A DNA stretch of 64,000 bases, taken from Flavobacterium sp. KACC 22763. GTDB taxonomy: Bacteria > Bacteroidota > Bacteroidia > Flavobacteriales > Flavobacteriaceae. Each line of letters opens with the position of its first letter. The first letter of the stretch is position 1. A program made the translations under genes and the position numbers. Where the stretch lies: the NCBI RefSeq assembly GCF_028736155.1, contig NZ_CP117879.1, forward strand, positions 3,100,001-3,164,000, in the 5' to 3' direction. Below, piece after piece: positions 1-8,228 of this stretch. The notes beneath the pieces were generated by a model that saw nothing but the letters and a program-made list of their open reading frames with translations, did no database searches and had not been told where the DNA came from.

Positions 1-857
1 AAATTTATACTAGAGGATACAATAGCAAAGTAGGCTTCAATATCGCAACGTCTTACAAAGACCGATTATATTTAGGAGCAAATTTAAATGTTCATATTAC
101 AGATTATAGAAGATCTACAAGTTTCTATGAAGACAATGACAATCCGTTACAACCTAACGAAACAATATCAAGCATAAGATTTAATAATGATTTATATACT
201 TATGGAAATGGTTTTTCTTTCCAACTTGGAGCAATCGGAAAAGTAACTGACAATTTTAGACTGGGTGTAGCATACGAATCTAACACTTGGTATGAATTGT
301 ACGATGAGCTTTCACAAAGTCTATACACAACGAGACAAGCTGCAGGCGGACCAATTGTCAATGCTAATGTAGCTCCTAATGTAGTAAACGTATATGAATC
401 TTATACTTTACAAACACCTGATAGATGGACTTTTAGTGCTGCATATATTTTTGGAAAATCAGGATTATTAAGTATTGATTATGGCATAAGAAATTACGGA
501 AACGCTAAATTCAAACCAAGCAATGCGGGCTTTGGCGGCATTAACAATGAAATAGATAACACTCTAACTAGCACTGGAGAGCTTCGTATAGGTGCTGAAT
601 ACAAAATCAAACAATTAAGCTTAAGAGGCGGATACCGTTATGAAGGAAGCCCTTATAAAAATGGAATTACAGTTGGAGAATTAAACAGTTATTCTGCTGG
701 TTTAGGTTATAATTTTGGATCTACAAAATTAGATCTGGCTTACTCTTATTTAGAAAGAGATTCGAATCAAGGTTTCTTTACAAGAGGATTCACTGACGGA
801 GCTAACATTACTTCGAAATTAAACAATGTTACTATGACTTTATTATTTGAATTGTAA
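1..857 (+). CDS. Outer membrane transport protein, OmpP1/FadL/TodX-like (5' truncated by window edge)
   Basis: The reading frame is open from base 3, well upstream of the first internal ATG at 297, so the gene begins outside the window; the visible part is about 284 residues. It is made of alternating amphipathic strands with many Tyr, Gly and Asn (e.g. LRIGAEYKIKQLSLRGGYRY) and ends in FEL, as outer membrane beta-barrels do. The strand pattern 'DRWTFSAAYIFGKSGLLSID' followed by a long GINNEI loop and a C-terminal 'ANITSKLNNVTMTLLFEL' resembles FadL/OmpP1-family hydrophobic-compound transporters. The plug/hatch region would be in the missing N-terminus, so the substrate cannot be inferred. 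A strong terminator follows. Confidence 0.7.
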   Translation, partial: IYTRGYNSKVGFNIATSYKDRLYLGANLNVHITDYRRSTSFYEDNDNPLQPNETISSIRFNNDLYTYGNGFSFQLGAIGKVTDNFRLGVAYESNTWYELYDELSQSLYTTRQAAGGPIVNANVAPNVVNVYESYTLQTPDRWTFSAAYIFGKSGLLSIDYGIRNYGNAKFKPSNAGFGGINNEIDNTLTSTGELRIGAEYKIKQLSLRGGYRYEGSPYKNGITVGELNSYSAGLGYNFGSTKLDLAYSYLERDSNQGFFTRGFTDGANITSKLNNVTMTLLFEL

Positions 858-885
858 TTAAAAATCAAAATAGATGATTGAAATT

Positions 886-918
886 TCCGTCAGGTTTTTC
901 CTTGACGGATTTTTTTTT
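886..918 (+). terminator. Rho-independent terminator after the FadL-like gene
   Basis: The stem TCCGTCA / TGACGGA, extended by GG/CC, is followed by a run of nine T. It lies 29 bases after the stop codon of the upstream gene. Confidence 0.85.
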
Positions 919-1040
919 ACTCTTTCAAAAAAACATTTGTTTTAAATTCAACTCAAAAAGCACAAGTAACCAAACCGGTTAACTTCATAAAAAACAGCTA
1001 AAACAAACTGCAAACTAGTGCGGTTTGAATAAAAAAAGTG

Positions 1041-1048
1041 TAATTTTG
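1041..1048 (+). promoter_or_regulatory. Candidate -7 box (TAATTTTG) for rimO
   Basis: TAATTTTG matches the Bacteroidota -7 consensus TANNTTTG and lies 20 bases before the rimO ATG. The -33 element is not obvious, so this is a partial match. Confidence 0.5.
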
Positions 1049-1067
1049 CACTCCAATTTATAAAAGT

Positions 1068-2381
1068 ATGAGAACCAAGTCTTTAAAAAAGAACAAAATT
1101 AACGTAATCACTCTTGGGTGTTCAAAAAATGTTTATGATAGTGAAGTCCTGATGGGACAGCTTCGCGCGAATGGAAAAGAGGTTGAACACGAAGCTCCTG
1201 CAGAAAAAGAAGGAAACATTATTGTAATTAATACTTGCGGATTTATTGATAATGCAAAAGCAGAATCGGTAAATATGATTTTGGAATATGCAGACAAAAA
1301 AGATAAAGGACTTGTTGACAAAGTTTTTGTAACAGGATGCTTGTCTGAACGTTACAGACCAGATTTAGAAAAAGAAATTCCAAACGTTGACCAATATTTC
1401 GGAACTACAGAATTACCTCAACTATTAAAAGCCCTTGGAGCCGATTATAAGCACGAATTACTTGGAGAACGTTTAACCACAACTCCAAAAAATTACGCTT
1501 ATTTAAAAATCGCAGAAGGATGCGACAGACCTTGCAGTTTTTGTGCAATTCCGTTAATGAGAGGTTCTCACGTTTCTCAACCAATTGAAAAATTGGTTAA
1601 AGAAGCAGAAGGTTTAGCTAAAAATGGGGTTAAAGAATTAATCTTAATTGCTCAGGACTTAACTTATTATGGCCTTGATCTTTATAAAAAAAGAAATCTA
1701 GCAGAACTTTTAGAAGCTTTAGTAAAAGTAGAAGGAATTGAGTGGATTCGTTTACATTATGCTTTCCCAACTGGTTTCCCTATGGATGTTTTGGAAGTAA
1801 TGAAACGCGAACCTAAAATCTGTAACTATATTGATATTCCGTTGCAGCACATTTCAGATTCAATTTTAAAATCAATGCGACGTGGTACAACTCAGGCTAA
1901 AACCACTCAATTATTGAAAGACTTCCGTGCTGCAGTTCCTGGAATGGCAATTAGAACTACACTAATTGTTGGATATCCTGGTGAAACTCAAGAAGATTTT
2001 GAAATTTTGAAAGATTTTGTTCAGGAAATGAAATTTGACAGAATGGGATGTTTTGCTTATTCTCATGAAGAAAATACTCATGCTTATTTATTGGAAGATG
2101 ATGTTCCAGATGATGTAAAACAAGCAAGAGCAAATGAAATTATGGAATTGCAATCTCAAATTTCTTGGGATTTGAATCAAGAAAAAGTCGGTAAAGTATT
2201 TAAATGCATCATTGACAGAAAAGAAGGCGCTCATTTTGTAGGACGTACAGAATTTGATAGTCCAGATGTTGACAATGAAGTTCTAATCGATGCTTCTAAA
2301 CATTATGTAAAAACAGGAGAATTTGTTAATATCAAGATAATTGAAGCAACAGAATTTGATTTATACGGGGAACCTGCTTAA
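1068..2381 (+). CDS. rimO: Ribosomal protein S12 methylthiotransferase RimO
   Basis: RimO is a radical-SAM enzyme that methylthiolates an aspartate of ribosomal protein S12 in the cytoplasm. The N-terminal UPF0004 domain begins with NVITLGCSKNVYDSEVLMGQL and has further conserved cysteines at INTCGFID and TGCLSER, which bind the second 4Fe-4S cluster. The radical-SAM motif EGCDRPCSFC places C152, C156 and C159 on the SAM cluster. A C-terminal TRAM domain follows (about residues 370-437). The 437-residue length is normal for the family, and the LGCSKN start motif distinguishes it from MiaB. It is transcribed singly or with the secreted protein downstream, 42 bases away. Confidence 0.97.
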   Translation: MRTKSLKKNKINVITLGCSKNVYDSEVLMGQLRANGKEVEHEAPAEKEGNIIVINTCGFIDNAKAESVNMILEYADKKDKGLVDKVFVTGCLSERYRPDLEKEIPNVDQYFGTTELPQLLKALGADYKHELLGERLTTTPKNYAYLKIAEGCDRPCSFCAIPLMRGSHVSQPIEKLVKEAEGLAKNGVKELILIAQDLTYYGLDLYKKRNLAELLEALVKVEGIEWIRLHYAFPTGFPMDVLEVMKREPKICNYIDIPLQHISDSILKSMRRGTTQAKTTQLLKDFRAAVPGMAIRTTLIVGYPGETQEDFEILKDFVQEMKFDRMGCFAYSHEENTHAYLLEDDVPDDVKQARANEIMELQSQISWDLNQEKVGKVFKCIIDRKEGAHFVGRTEFDSPDVDNEVLIDASKHYVKTGEFVNIKIIEATEFDLYGEPA

Positions 2382-2423
2382 ATTTACGCTGAACAATTGT
2401 TAATCACAGATAAAAATACTTTT

Positions 2424-2981
2424 ATGAAACCTTTTCAAACTTTATTTATTTTAGTTTTTGGCTTATTTACTTTTACTGTTTCTGCTCAATATGGAGGAGG
2501 ATACAATAATGGCTATGGTGGTGGTTATGGTAATGGTTACGGAAGAGGAGGCGGAATGGGCATGGACAGAAGTATGATGGCTGGACAACAGCAGGGTTCT
2601 CAAAGCAAACCTAAGGAGACTCCACCTGAAGAGACTGCAGCATATATTGTTGAACAAATGAGACCGCAAGTAAACTTAGATGAATTACAAGCAATTGCAA
2701 TCACAAATGTTTTAGCTGATAGTGTGAGAGAACAAGGTATTTTATTAAAAAACGAAAGCAGCAGCCAAGAGCAAAAAATTGAGCAGATAAAAGCTTTACG
2801 TGAAAGCACTGATAAAAAAATCACCTCTTTTTTAAATCCAGATCAAATTGAGAAGTACAAAACTTTCATGGATACTTTAAAAGACGTCAAAAAAACAAAA
2901 TCTAAAAAGAAAAAAGATAAAGATTCTAAAGACTCAAAAGAAGTAAAAGAGACTCCAGCAGATACGAAAATTTCAGAATAA
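2424..2981 (+). CDS. Secreted Gly/Tyr-rich protein of unknown function
   Basis: ATG at 2424 gives a clear signal peptide (MKPFQTLFILVFGLFTFTVSA, cut before QYGGG). An in-frame TTG 27 bases upstream is less likely because it would bury the signal peptide. The 185-residue product has a Gly/Asn/Tyr-rich stretch (about 20-50), a helical region with paired charges (about 75-145, containing 'ITSFLNPDQIEKYKTFMD') and a very lysine-rich tail (KKTKSKKKKDKDSK). The helical part is reminiscent of LTxxQ/Spy-like periplasmic proteins, where a 'L..EQ..KY' pattern recurs, but the match is weak. It sits between rimO and a cell-wall amidase, 28 bases before the latter. I do not recognise a defined family. Confidence 0.75.
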   Translation: MKPFQTLFILVFGLFTFTVSAQYGGGYNNGYGGGYGNGYGRGGGMGMDRSMMAGQQQGSQSKPKETPPEETAAYIVEQMRPQVNLDELQAIAITNVLADSVREQGILLKNESSSQEQKIEQIKALRESTDKKITSFLNPDQIEKYKTFMDTLKDVKKTKSKKKKDKDSKDSKEVKETPADTKISE

Positions 2982-3009
2982 TCGTTATTAACCTTTAAAG
3001 CAACGAATT

Positions 3010-3915
3010 ATGACAAAAAAACTTTTTTGTTATCTTATTTTAGCTGTTATTATCAGTGCTTGTTCTACAAATCCGTACAAGAATACTGAAAAAGCTTATG
3101 ATCAGCAGCTAAAAAATTTGGAGAACCAAATTACAAGTAAAGAAGCCAAACCAATTCCAGCAGTTTCACCTGTTGTTATTGATACTTCGTATGCACAACA
3201 GCTGAGAATTGTAAAAGACACTTTATCTAAGACAAATTCGACTTATTTACAAAACGGAATTAACACTGAATGGATTGGTACGGTAAATTTCAATTTAAGA
3301 AAACCAAGTTTTGTTATTATTCATCATACGGCTCAAGATTCTTTGCAGCAGACGATTAATACTTTTACAAAAACCAAGACTCAAGTAAGCGCACACTACA
3401 TTATTTCTGAAAACGGAAAAGTAGTGCAAATGCTGAATGATTATTTAAGAGCTTGGCATGCTGGAAATTCTACTTGGGGAAAAACAACAGATTTAAACTC
3501 TTGCTCAATAGGCATTGAGTTAGACAATAATGGATTTAAGCCTTTTACTGAAGCACAAATCAGCAGCTTAGTTGCTTTGTTGACCAAATTAAAAAAGGAT
3601 TACAATATTCCGACACAAAACTTTTTAGGTCACGCTGATATTGCTCCGGGAAGAAAACAAGATCCAAGCGCTTTATTTCCATGGAAAACTTTAGCAGAAA
3701 AAGGATTCGGAATCTGGCCTGATGAAGTTTTAGAACCTGCTCCGTTTGATTTTAAAATTGAACCTGCATTGAGAATTATCGGTTATAACACTAAAAATTT
3801 GACTGCGGCAATTCAAGCATTTAAACTACATTATATACAAACTGACGCAACATCGGTTTTAGATAGAAAAACAATTGATGCTATTTATTCGATTTATAAA
3901 AAACAAATCCAATAA
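3010..3915 (+). CDS. N-acetylmuramoyl-L-alanine amidase (Amidase_2/AmpD-like) lipoprotein
   Basis: The protein is predicted to hydrolyse the amide between MurNAc and the stem peptide, acting from the inner face of the outer membrane or in the periplasm. The N-terminus is a lipoprotein signal (LAVIISAC, Cys about residue 18). The PGRP/Amidase_2 fold starts near residue 95 with FVIIHHTAQ, which carries the first zinc ligand. Then come AHYIISENGKVVQM, HAGNSTWG and the second zinc site GHADIAPGRKQDPS, whose Lys and Asp match the AmpD catalytic and ligand positions. A C-terminal region (about 245-300) looks like a peptidoglycan-binding helical domain. It is co-directional with the Gly-rich protein and ends at a terminator. 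Confidence 0.93.
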   Translation: MTKKLFCYLILAVIISACSTNPYKNTEKAYDQQLKNLENQITSKEAKPIPAVSPVVIDTSYAQQLRIVKDTLSKTNSTYLQNGINTEWIGTVNFNLRKPSFVIIHHTAQDSLQQTINTFTKTKTQVSAHYIISENGKVVQMLNDYLRAWHAGNSTWGKTTDLNSCSIGIELDNNGFKPFTEAQISSLVALLTKLKKDYNIPTQNFLGHADIAPGRKQDPSALFPWKTLAEKGFGIWPDEVLEPAPFDFKIEPALRIIGYNTKNLTAAIQAFKLHYIQTDATSVLDRKTIDAIYSIYKKQIQ

Positions 3916-3934
3916 AACCTCAACAATTAAATAA

Positions 3935-3974
3935 AAAAGCGTTTCTGTAAAAAAAATACAGGAACGCTTTTTTT
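3935..3974 (+). terminator. Rho-independent terminator after the amidase gene
   Basis: AAGCGTTTCTGTA and TACAGGAACGCTT form a long stem around an A-rich loop, followed by seven T. Because the loop side also begins with A's it may work in both directions. Confidence 0.85.
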
Positions 3975-4019
3975 ATTATTTATTATGAAAAATTTCTTGT
4001 TTCGAACCCTACAAATCAA

Positions 4020-4089
4020 ACGTTCCTACGGAACGTATAATCGCGAGGCAATCAATTCAATTCTACCAACAAAACATTCCTACGGAATG
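4020..4089. repeat. Pair of TAC-centred palindromes (CGTTCCTACGGAACG / CATTCCTACGGAATG)
   Basis: Two 15-base palindromes with the same TCCTACGGA core sit 54 bases apart (4021-4035 and 4075-4089). The arms have changed together (CGTTCC/GGAACG versus CATTCC/GGAATG), which keeps both hairpins intact. This looks like a REP-type dispersed element rather than a protein-binding site. Confidence 0.7.
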
Positions 4090-4101
4090 ATTATCACCTA
4101 T

Positions 4102-4162
4102 TCAACTTCAAACTTCAAACTTCAAACTTGAAACTTCAAACTTAAAACTTGAAACTTGAAAC
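4102..4162. repeat. Tandem heptamer repeat (AACTTCA / AACTTGA units)
   Basis: About eight consecutive 7-base units of the form AACTTSA run from 4102 to 4162 in non-coding DNA between convergent genes. A related stretch with a 16-base exact match (GAAACTTGAAACAAAT) occurs inside the radical SAM gene near 40.57 kb. Confidence 0.8.
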
Positions 4163-4203
4163 AAATAAAAAAGCTGCCAAAACAATAATATGTTTCGACA
4201 GCT
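4163..4203 (-). terminator. Terminator for the porin gene
   Basis: On the minus strand AGCTGTCGAAACA pairs with TGTTTTGGCAGCT and is followed by six T. It lies directly downstream of the porin stop codon. Confidence 0.8.
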
Positions 4204-4235
4204 CCAAAAAAAAAAAAAAATATCAATCTTTATCT

Positions 4236-5327
4236 CTAGAAAGAGTATGTTGTTGCAATTAAGGCATAGAAACTTCCGCCTGTCGGCAATGCATCTTTAT
4301 CTAAGAATATATCTTCAGACGCTGCATCGTATCTTAGCTCAGGAATTATAGTTAGTTTTCCAACTTTGTAGTTTAAAGAAACTGTGTTAGCAAATACATT
4401 TGATCCTGACAAAGTTCCTAAACTTGGAGCTGCATTTTTAGCGTCAAAATATTCCATTCTGTAAGCCAAAAGCAAAGATGGCTTAAAAGTATAAGTGGCA
4501 TATCCTACCAAAGAAAACCAATCTCCATCCAAATTACTATCAAAATCATTTGTTGTTTTAGCATAAGTTGCATTTAAGCCAAGTGAAAAACTATCTGAAA
4601 TTCCTTTAGAAGCTGTTAAATCAAACTGTGTTTTGTTTTCGTCTGAAACCGGAATTGTACTTCCTGGTATTGGGTTAGTACTTCCTGTTGTAAAATTCAA
4701 ATAAGCACTTCCTGTATCACCTATATACCCTACTTGTCCAATGAACGTTTTTTGATATGAACCTGCATCCATAGCCGATTTAAAGTCTGTTGGGTTGGTT
4801 AATCCTAACATGGCTGTAAATTTACCAGAAGTATATTGCGCTTTAACCCCAGTATTGAAAAATGGCCCATAAGAAAACGCATAAGACATACTGTAGTTTT
4901 TATTATCTACGGCATCTAATACCTCATAACCAATATGGGTTCCGAAACTACCCGCTACTACTTTAAATTCATCAGTCAAATTGTATGTAAAGAATAATTG
5001 TTTAATCATAAATTTTGCACTTGCATCTTTATCTGGTGTTTCATTATATGAAAATTCTGCTGCTCTTTTTCCGAAACCTAAGTCTACAAAAACTGAAGCT
5101 TTTCCAAAAGTATGACCCGCTTCTATCGATGCCATTCCTAATTCGAATGAATTCTGTGAGTTGGTAAAGCTCGTTAATCCATTCATTTGTTTTGAAAAAT
5201 CATATTTATAGTACGCATCTGCAGAACCTCCCCATGTGGTTGCTGGGGGAGCTGCTGCTTCCTCTTCTTGGGCAAAGGCAAAAGAACTTGTTAACATCGC
5301 GGCTAAAATGTGAAATGCTTTTTTCAT
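4236..5327 (-). CDS. Outer membrane beta-barrel porin (BBP2/OmpL-like)
   Basis: The 363-residue product has a type I signal peptide (MKKAFHILAAMLTSSFAFAQ), a short Glu/Ala/Pro-rich linker, then a barrel made almost wholly of alternating strands, with the entry strand WGGSADAYYKYDF and a C-terminal Phe (FYALIATTYSF). These are hallmarks of outer membrane porins, and the layout fits the putative beta-barrel porin-2 group of Bacteroidota. Such proteins let small solutes cross the outer membrane; the substrate cannot be told from sequence. It is monocistronic: a terminator follows and a 600-base non-coding region precedes it. Confidence 0.82.
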   Translation of the reverse strand: MKKAFHILAAMLTSSFAFAQEEEAAAPPATTWGGSADAYYKYDFSKQMNGLTSFTNSQNSFELGMASIEAGHTFGKASVFVDLGFGKRAAEFSYNETPDKDASAKFMIKQLFFTYNLTDEFKVVAGSFGTHIGYEVLDAVDNKNYSMSYAFSYGPFFNTGVKAQYTSGKFTAMLGLTNPTDFKSAMDAGSYQKTFIGQVGYIGDTGSAYLNFTTGSTNPIPGSTIPVSDENKTQFDLTASKGISDSFSLGLNATYAKTTNDFDSNLDGDWFSLVGYATYTFKPSLLLAYRMEYFDAKNAAPSLGTLSGSNVFANTVSLNYKVGKLTIIPELRYDAASEDIFLDKDALPTGGSFYALIATTYSF

Positions 5328-5874
5328 GTTTTAATTTGGTTTTTAGTTATTAATTGATTCTGGTTAGTTAATCTTTTATATATCTATTTAATAGCATAAG
5401 TCATTTCTAAAACCTTTCATGCGCCCTTCAAATCATCATCATTTTCATTAGCGAATTTATTAACTTTTGTATGAGTAGAATAATTCAAAACTGCTTTTTT
5501 AACGTTTTAGACGAAGAATTATGGATTACAAAAATTATATCGCCAATAATCGTGATTTGACATTTATCGATAATTGTTTTTGAAAATTCAACAACACATT
5601 TATAGTCGATTTTCAAAATTTACAATGGGTTAAAGTAAAAATTACTACAAAAATCAAACTAAAAACAACACAAAAACATATACAAAAATAAATACCCCTA
5701 AAAAAATAGGGGTATATAAAAAATATTAAAAATAACAGACTCAAAACACTTTCAAAAAAAGACAACTTAAAAACCATTTTTAAGCACACAAAATTCTTAC
5801 AAATAACAACCCTACAAAACACCTCTTGATTGCGATCTGAAAAGCACGGTTTATAATATAGAAAAATCAAAAAA
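5328..5874. other. Long intergenic region upstream of the porin, with an ATACCCCTA hairpin
   Basis: This AT-rich stretch holds the promoter region of the porin gene. The only clear structure is a perfect 9-base inverted repeat, ATACCCCTA / TAGGGGTAT (5692-5715, A6 loop), about 365 bases before the porin start. It could be a hairpin or a dimeric regulator site. An 85-codon frame on the minus strand (5613-5870) has a poor composition and was not accepted as a gene. Confidence 0.5.
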
Positions 5875-5904
5875 GCCCGTTCATTTAAGTGAACGGGCTT
5901 TTAT
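5866..5904 (-). terminator. Terminator at the end of the PUL minus arm
   Basis: GCCCGTTCA / TGAACGGGC (5875-5898) is a perfect 9-base stem with a 6-base loop, flanked by A's and T's on both sides. It closes the minus-strand operon that ends with the GH5 gene. Confidence 0.88.
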
Positions 5905-5922
5905 ATAAACGACTCAAATGAT

Positions 5923-6888
5923 CTATTCTTCTTTATTGTATTTTCTTAAATACTCACGGACTTTAATTCCAGAATCTTTTAAATCCTCATCCTTCCATTT
6001 TCCATCCGATTTAGCAGATTTCTTCAAAATAGAACAAGTTTCATCTTTATCAGATACTGACCAAGTTATCCAGCTTAGTTTTCGAGCTTCCATCCAATCT
6101 ATGTATTCTTGCCAAGCTTTATAATTGAGAGGCCCATCTCCAGAAGCTTCCATTCCAGCCGATTCTGAAATAAAAACAGGAAGCCCTCTCTTAATAGCCA
6201 AATCTGTTCTATCTCTCAACTCTTTGCCATGTGTTGCAGCGTAAAAATGCATGGTATACATTATATTCGTATAACCTCTTATCGGATCTTCGGCAGGAAG
6301 ATCTACATCTTGATCCCAATGTGGACAGCCGACTAGAATAATATTATTAGGATCGTTTTCGCGAATTACACGAATTACTTCTTCTGCATAATTTTTCACT
6401 TCCCACCAAGTTTCATAATCAGGCTCATTAAACACTTCATATATAATATTAGGATACTTGGCATACTTTTTTGACATCTCTGCAAAAAACTGTTTGGCTT
6501 CTTTCAAATTTATATTATGACTATGCCAATCTATAATTACGTATATATCCTCTTTTATTGCCCCTTTAACAACGGCTTCTATTTTCTCTTTAGAAAATTC
6601 TGGATCATTTATATAAGAATGATCTCCAAGTTCGATTCCCATTGCAGCGCGAACCACATTACAATTAAAATCCTTTTTTAACCAGCTTACTGCTTTTTCA
6701 TTATAAAATCTCGGCCACATGCTATGCCAGCCAAAACTTAATCCGCGAAGCACAACCGGATTATTATCTTTATCTACAAGCTGAGTTCCAAGAACACTTA
6801 ATTGACCATGTTTTTTAACAAATTGCGCTTTTGAAACATTTACAATCAGTAAAAGCAAAATGGCGGCACACCAAAACTTTGATTTCAT
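5923..6888 (-). CDS. Secreted glycoside hydrolase family 5 (GH5_2-like endoglucanase)
   Basis: A retaining endo-beta-glycanase of 321 residues with a signal peptide (ending VSKAQ). The GH5 catalytic acid/base is the Glu in YEVFNEP (about residue 153) and the nucleophile is the Glu in VFISESAG (about 242). The block LSFGWHSMWPRFYN followed by NVVRAAMGIE is typical of GH5_2 cellulases rather than GH5_7 mannanases. In this locus it may cut glucomannan or glucan stretches of galactoglucomannan (inference). There is no carbohydrate-binding module or T9SS tail. It lies 11 bases downstream of the GH27 gene and is the last gene of the minus arm of the PUL. Confidence 0.9.
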   Translation of the reverse strand: MKSKFWCAAILLLLIVNVSKAQFVKKHGQLSVLGTQLVDKDNNPVVLRGLSFGWHSMWPRFYNEKAVSWLKKDFNCNVVRAAMGIELGDHSYINDPEFSKEKIEAVVKGAIKEDIYVIIDWHSHNINLKEAKQFFAEMSKKYAKYPNIIYEVFNEPDYETWWEVKNYAEEVIRVIRENDPNNIILVGCPHWDQDVDLPAEDPIRGYTNIMYTMHFYAATHGKELRDRTDLAIKRGLPVFISESAGMEASGDGPLNYKAWQEYIDWMEARKLSWITWSVSDKDETCSILKKSAKSDGKWKDEDLKDSGIKVREYLRKYNKEE

Positions 6889-6899
6889 AATGTATTGAT

Positions 6900-8132
6900 T
6901 TAAGGGATTAATTTTAAGGTAACAACATCATGCGAAGCTATTTCGGCCGTAAAAGCCTTTTTTGTATTTCCGATTTCTTTGTTCTTCCAAAGATCTTTTA
7001 CTTTGAAGATTGTTTTGCTAAAATCAGCTTCATAACCAAAATCAGCATCTATGATATTGTTTTTCTTCCAATCGAAATTGATTTTTTTTGAAGTTTCAGT
7101 TCTATTTACAAAGCTAACTGCCCAAGCTCCATCTGAAAGTGGTTTTACCCACACTTCTACTCCATCCAAAACTGCATATTTAAAACCTTGAATTCCTAAT
7201 TTATCTTGATTTACAGAAAGCAATTCCTTATTCGTCAAAATTGCTAAAGTCTCTTTTGACATTTTTCGATAGTCATTTCCAGTAAATAAAGGCGACGAAA
7301 GCATACACCACATCGCAAAATGAGTTTTATCTTCAATATCATTCATTTCGTTTCCAACTTCCATCATATCAAAATCATTCCAATGATCTGGACCTGAATA
7401 TTTACGAATATCTTTTCTCATATCGGCGATTTTCATGAATCCCCAAGACGACCAATTTTCTGGGTGTTTGAATTCGCAGTCAAAACACGGATAAATATCT
7501 CCCGATATTCTCCAAAGATTTCCAACTGGTTTTCCCCATTGCCATGGCTGATTATCTCCCCATTCGCAAAGACTAAACACAATTGGCCTTCCAGCTGTTT
7601 TCAATGCATTGCTCATTGTTGTGTAAGCTTCTTTTGCCGTGATTCCTTCTGTATTACACCAATCGAATTTTAAGAAATCAATTCCAAGTTTTGCATAAAA
7701 TCTTGCATCTTGATATTCATATCCTCTTGTTCCTGGATAACCTGCACAGGTTTTGGTTCCAGCGCAATTATACAAGCCAAATTTCAGGCCTTTATTATGA
7801 ACATAATCAACAAGGGCTTTCATTCCGCTTGGAAATTTTTCTGGATCAGGCACTAAATCACCGTTTACATCACGTTCATGAGTCATCCAGCCATCATCTA
7901 AGACAATATAATTATATCCCGCAGCCGCTAACCCCGAAGAAACCATAATATCGGCAGTTTCTTTTACTAATTTTTCGTCAATATTGGTTGCAAAAGTATT
8001 CCACGAATTCCAGCCCATCGGCGGAGTCATTGCCAACCCTTCGTATTTTCCGCCCGTTTGTGTATGCGTATTTCCCTGACCGAAACTGAAAATTGAAAAG
8101 CACAGAGAGAATAATAAAATTATTTTTTTCAT
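6900..8132 (-). CDS. Secreted alpha-galactosidase, GH27
   Basis: The enzyme should remove alpha-1,6-galactose from galactomannan oligosaccharides, probably in the periplasm. A signal peptide ends at FSFGQ. The GH27 (beta/alpha)8 barrel begins with MTPPMGWNSWNTF and includes VLDDGWM and GLYNCAGTKTCAGYPG. The nucleophile Asp lies in FLKFDWCN (about residue 156) and the acid/base Asp in WRISGDI (about 209). A C-terminal beta-sandwich follows. Its length of 410 residues is normal. It is separated from the SusCD genes by a terminator-like hairpin, so its expression is likely lower than theirs or depends on read-through. Confidence 0.95.
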   Translation of the reverse strand: MKKIILLFSLCFSIFSFGQGNTHTQTGGKYEGLAMTPPMGWNSWNTFATNIDEKLVKETADIMVSSGLAAAGYNYIVLDDGWMTHERDVNGDLVPDPEKFPSGMKALVDYVHNKGLKFGLYNCAGTKTCAGYPGTRGYEYQDARFYAKLGIDFLKFDWCNTEGITAKEAYTTMSNALKTAGRPIVFSLCEWGDNQPWQWGKPVGNLWRISGDIYPCFDCEFKHPENWSSWGFMKIADMRKDIRKYSGPDHWNDFDMMEVGNEMNDIEDKTHFAMWCMLSSPLFTGNDYRKMSKETLAILTNKELLSVNQDKLGIQGFKYAVLDGVEVWVKPLSDGAWAVSFVNRTETSKKINFDWKKNNIIDADFGYEADFSKTIFKVKDLWKNKEIGNTKKAFTAEIASHDVVTLKLIP

Positions 8133-8154
8133 CCTATTAAATTTAAATGTATCA

Positions 8155-8193
8155 CAAAAAAATATTCCCTAATTGAGTAGATTAGGGAATATT
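8155..8193 (-). terminator. Hairpin with T-run between the glycan-binding protein and GH27 genes (attenuator)
   Basis: AATATTCCCTAAT / ATTAGGGAATATT is a perfect 13-base stem with a 7-base loop; on the minus strand it is followed by a T-run. It splits the susC-susD-SGBP part from the GH27-GH5 part. Confidence 0.8.
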
Positions 8194-8228
8194 TAAACAA
8201 AACTAAAACCAAAATAGATTCTTTACTT

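Noticed and set aside
5613..5870. An 85-codon minus-strand frame between the porin and GH5 genes
   Set aside because: It is Phe/Cys-rich and low in complexity, has no family match and covers both the hairpin at 5692 and the terminator region.
5923..6888. Naming the first GH5 a mannanase
   Set aside because: Its motifs around the catalytic residues fit GH5_2 endoglucanases better; only the second GH5 (20706-21992) looks like GH5_7.
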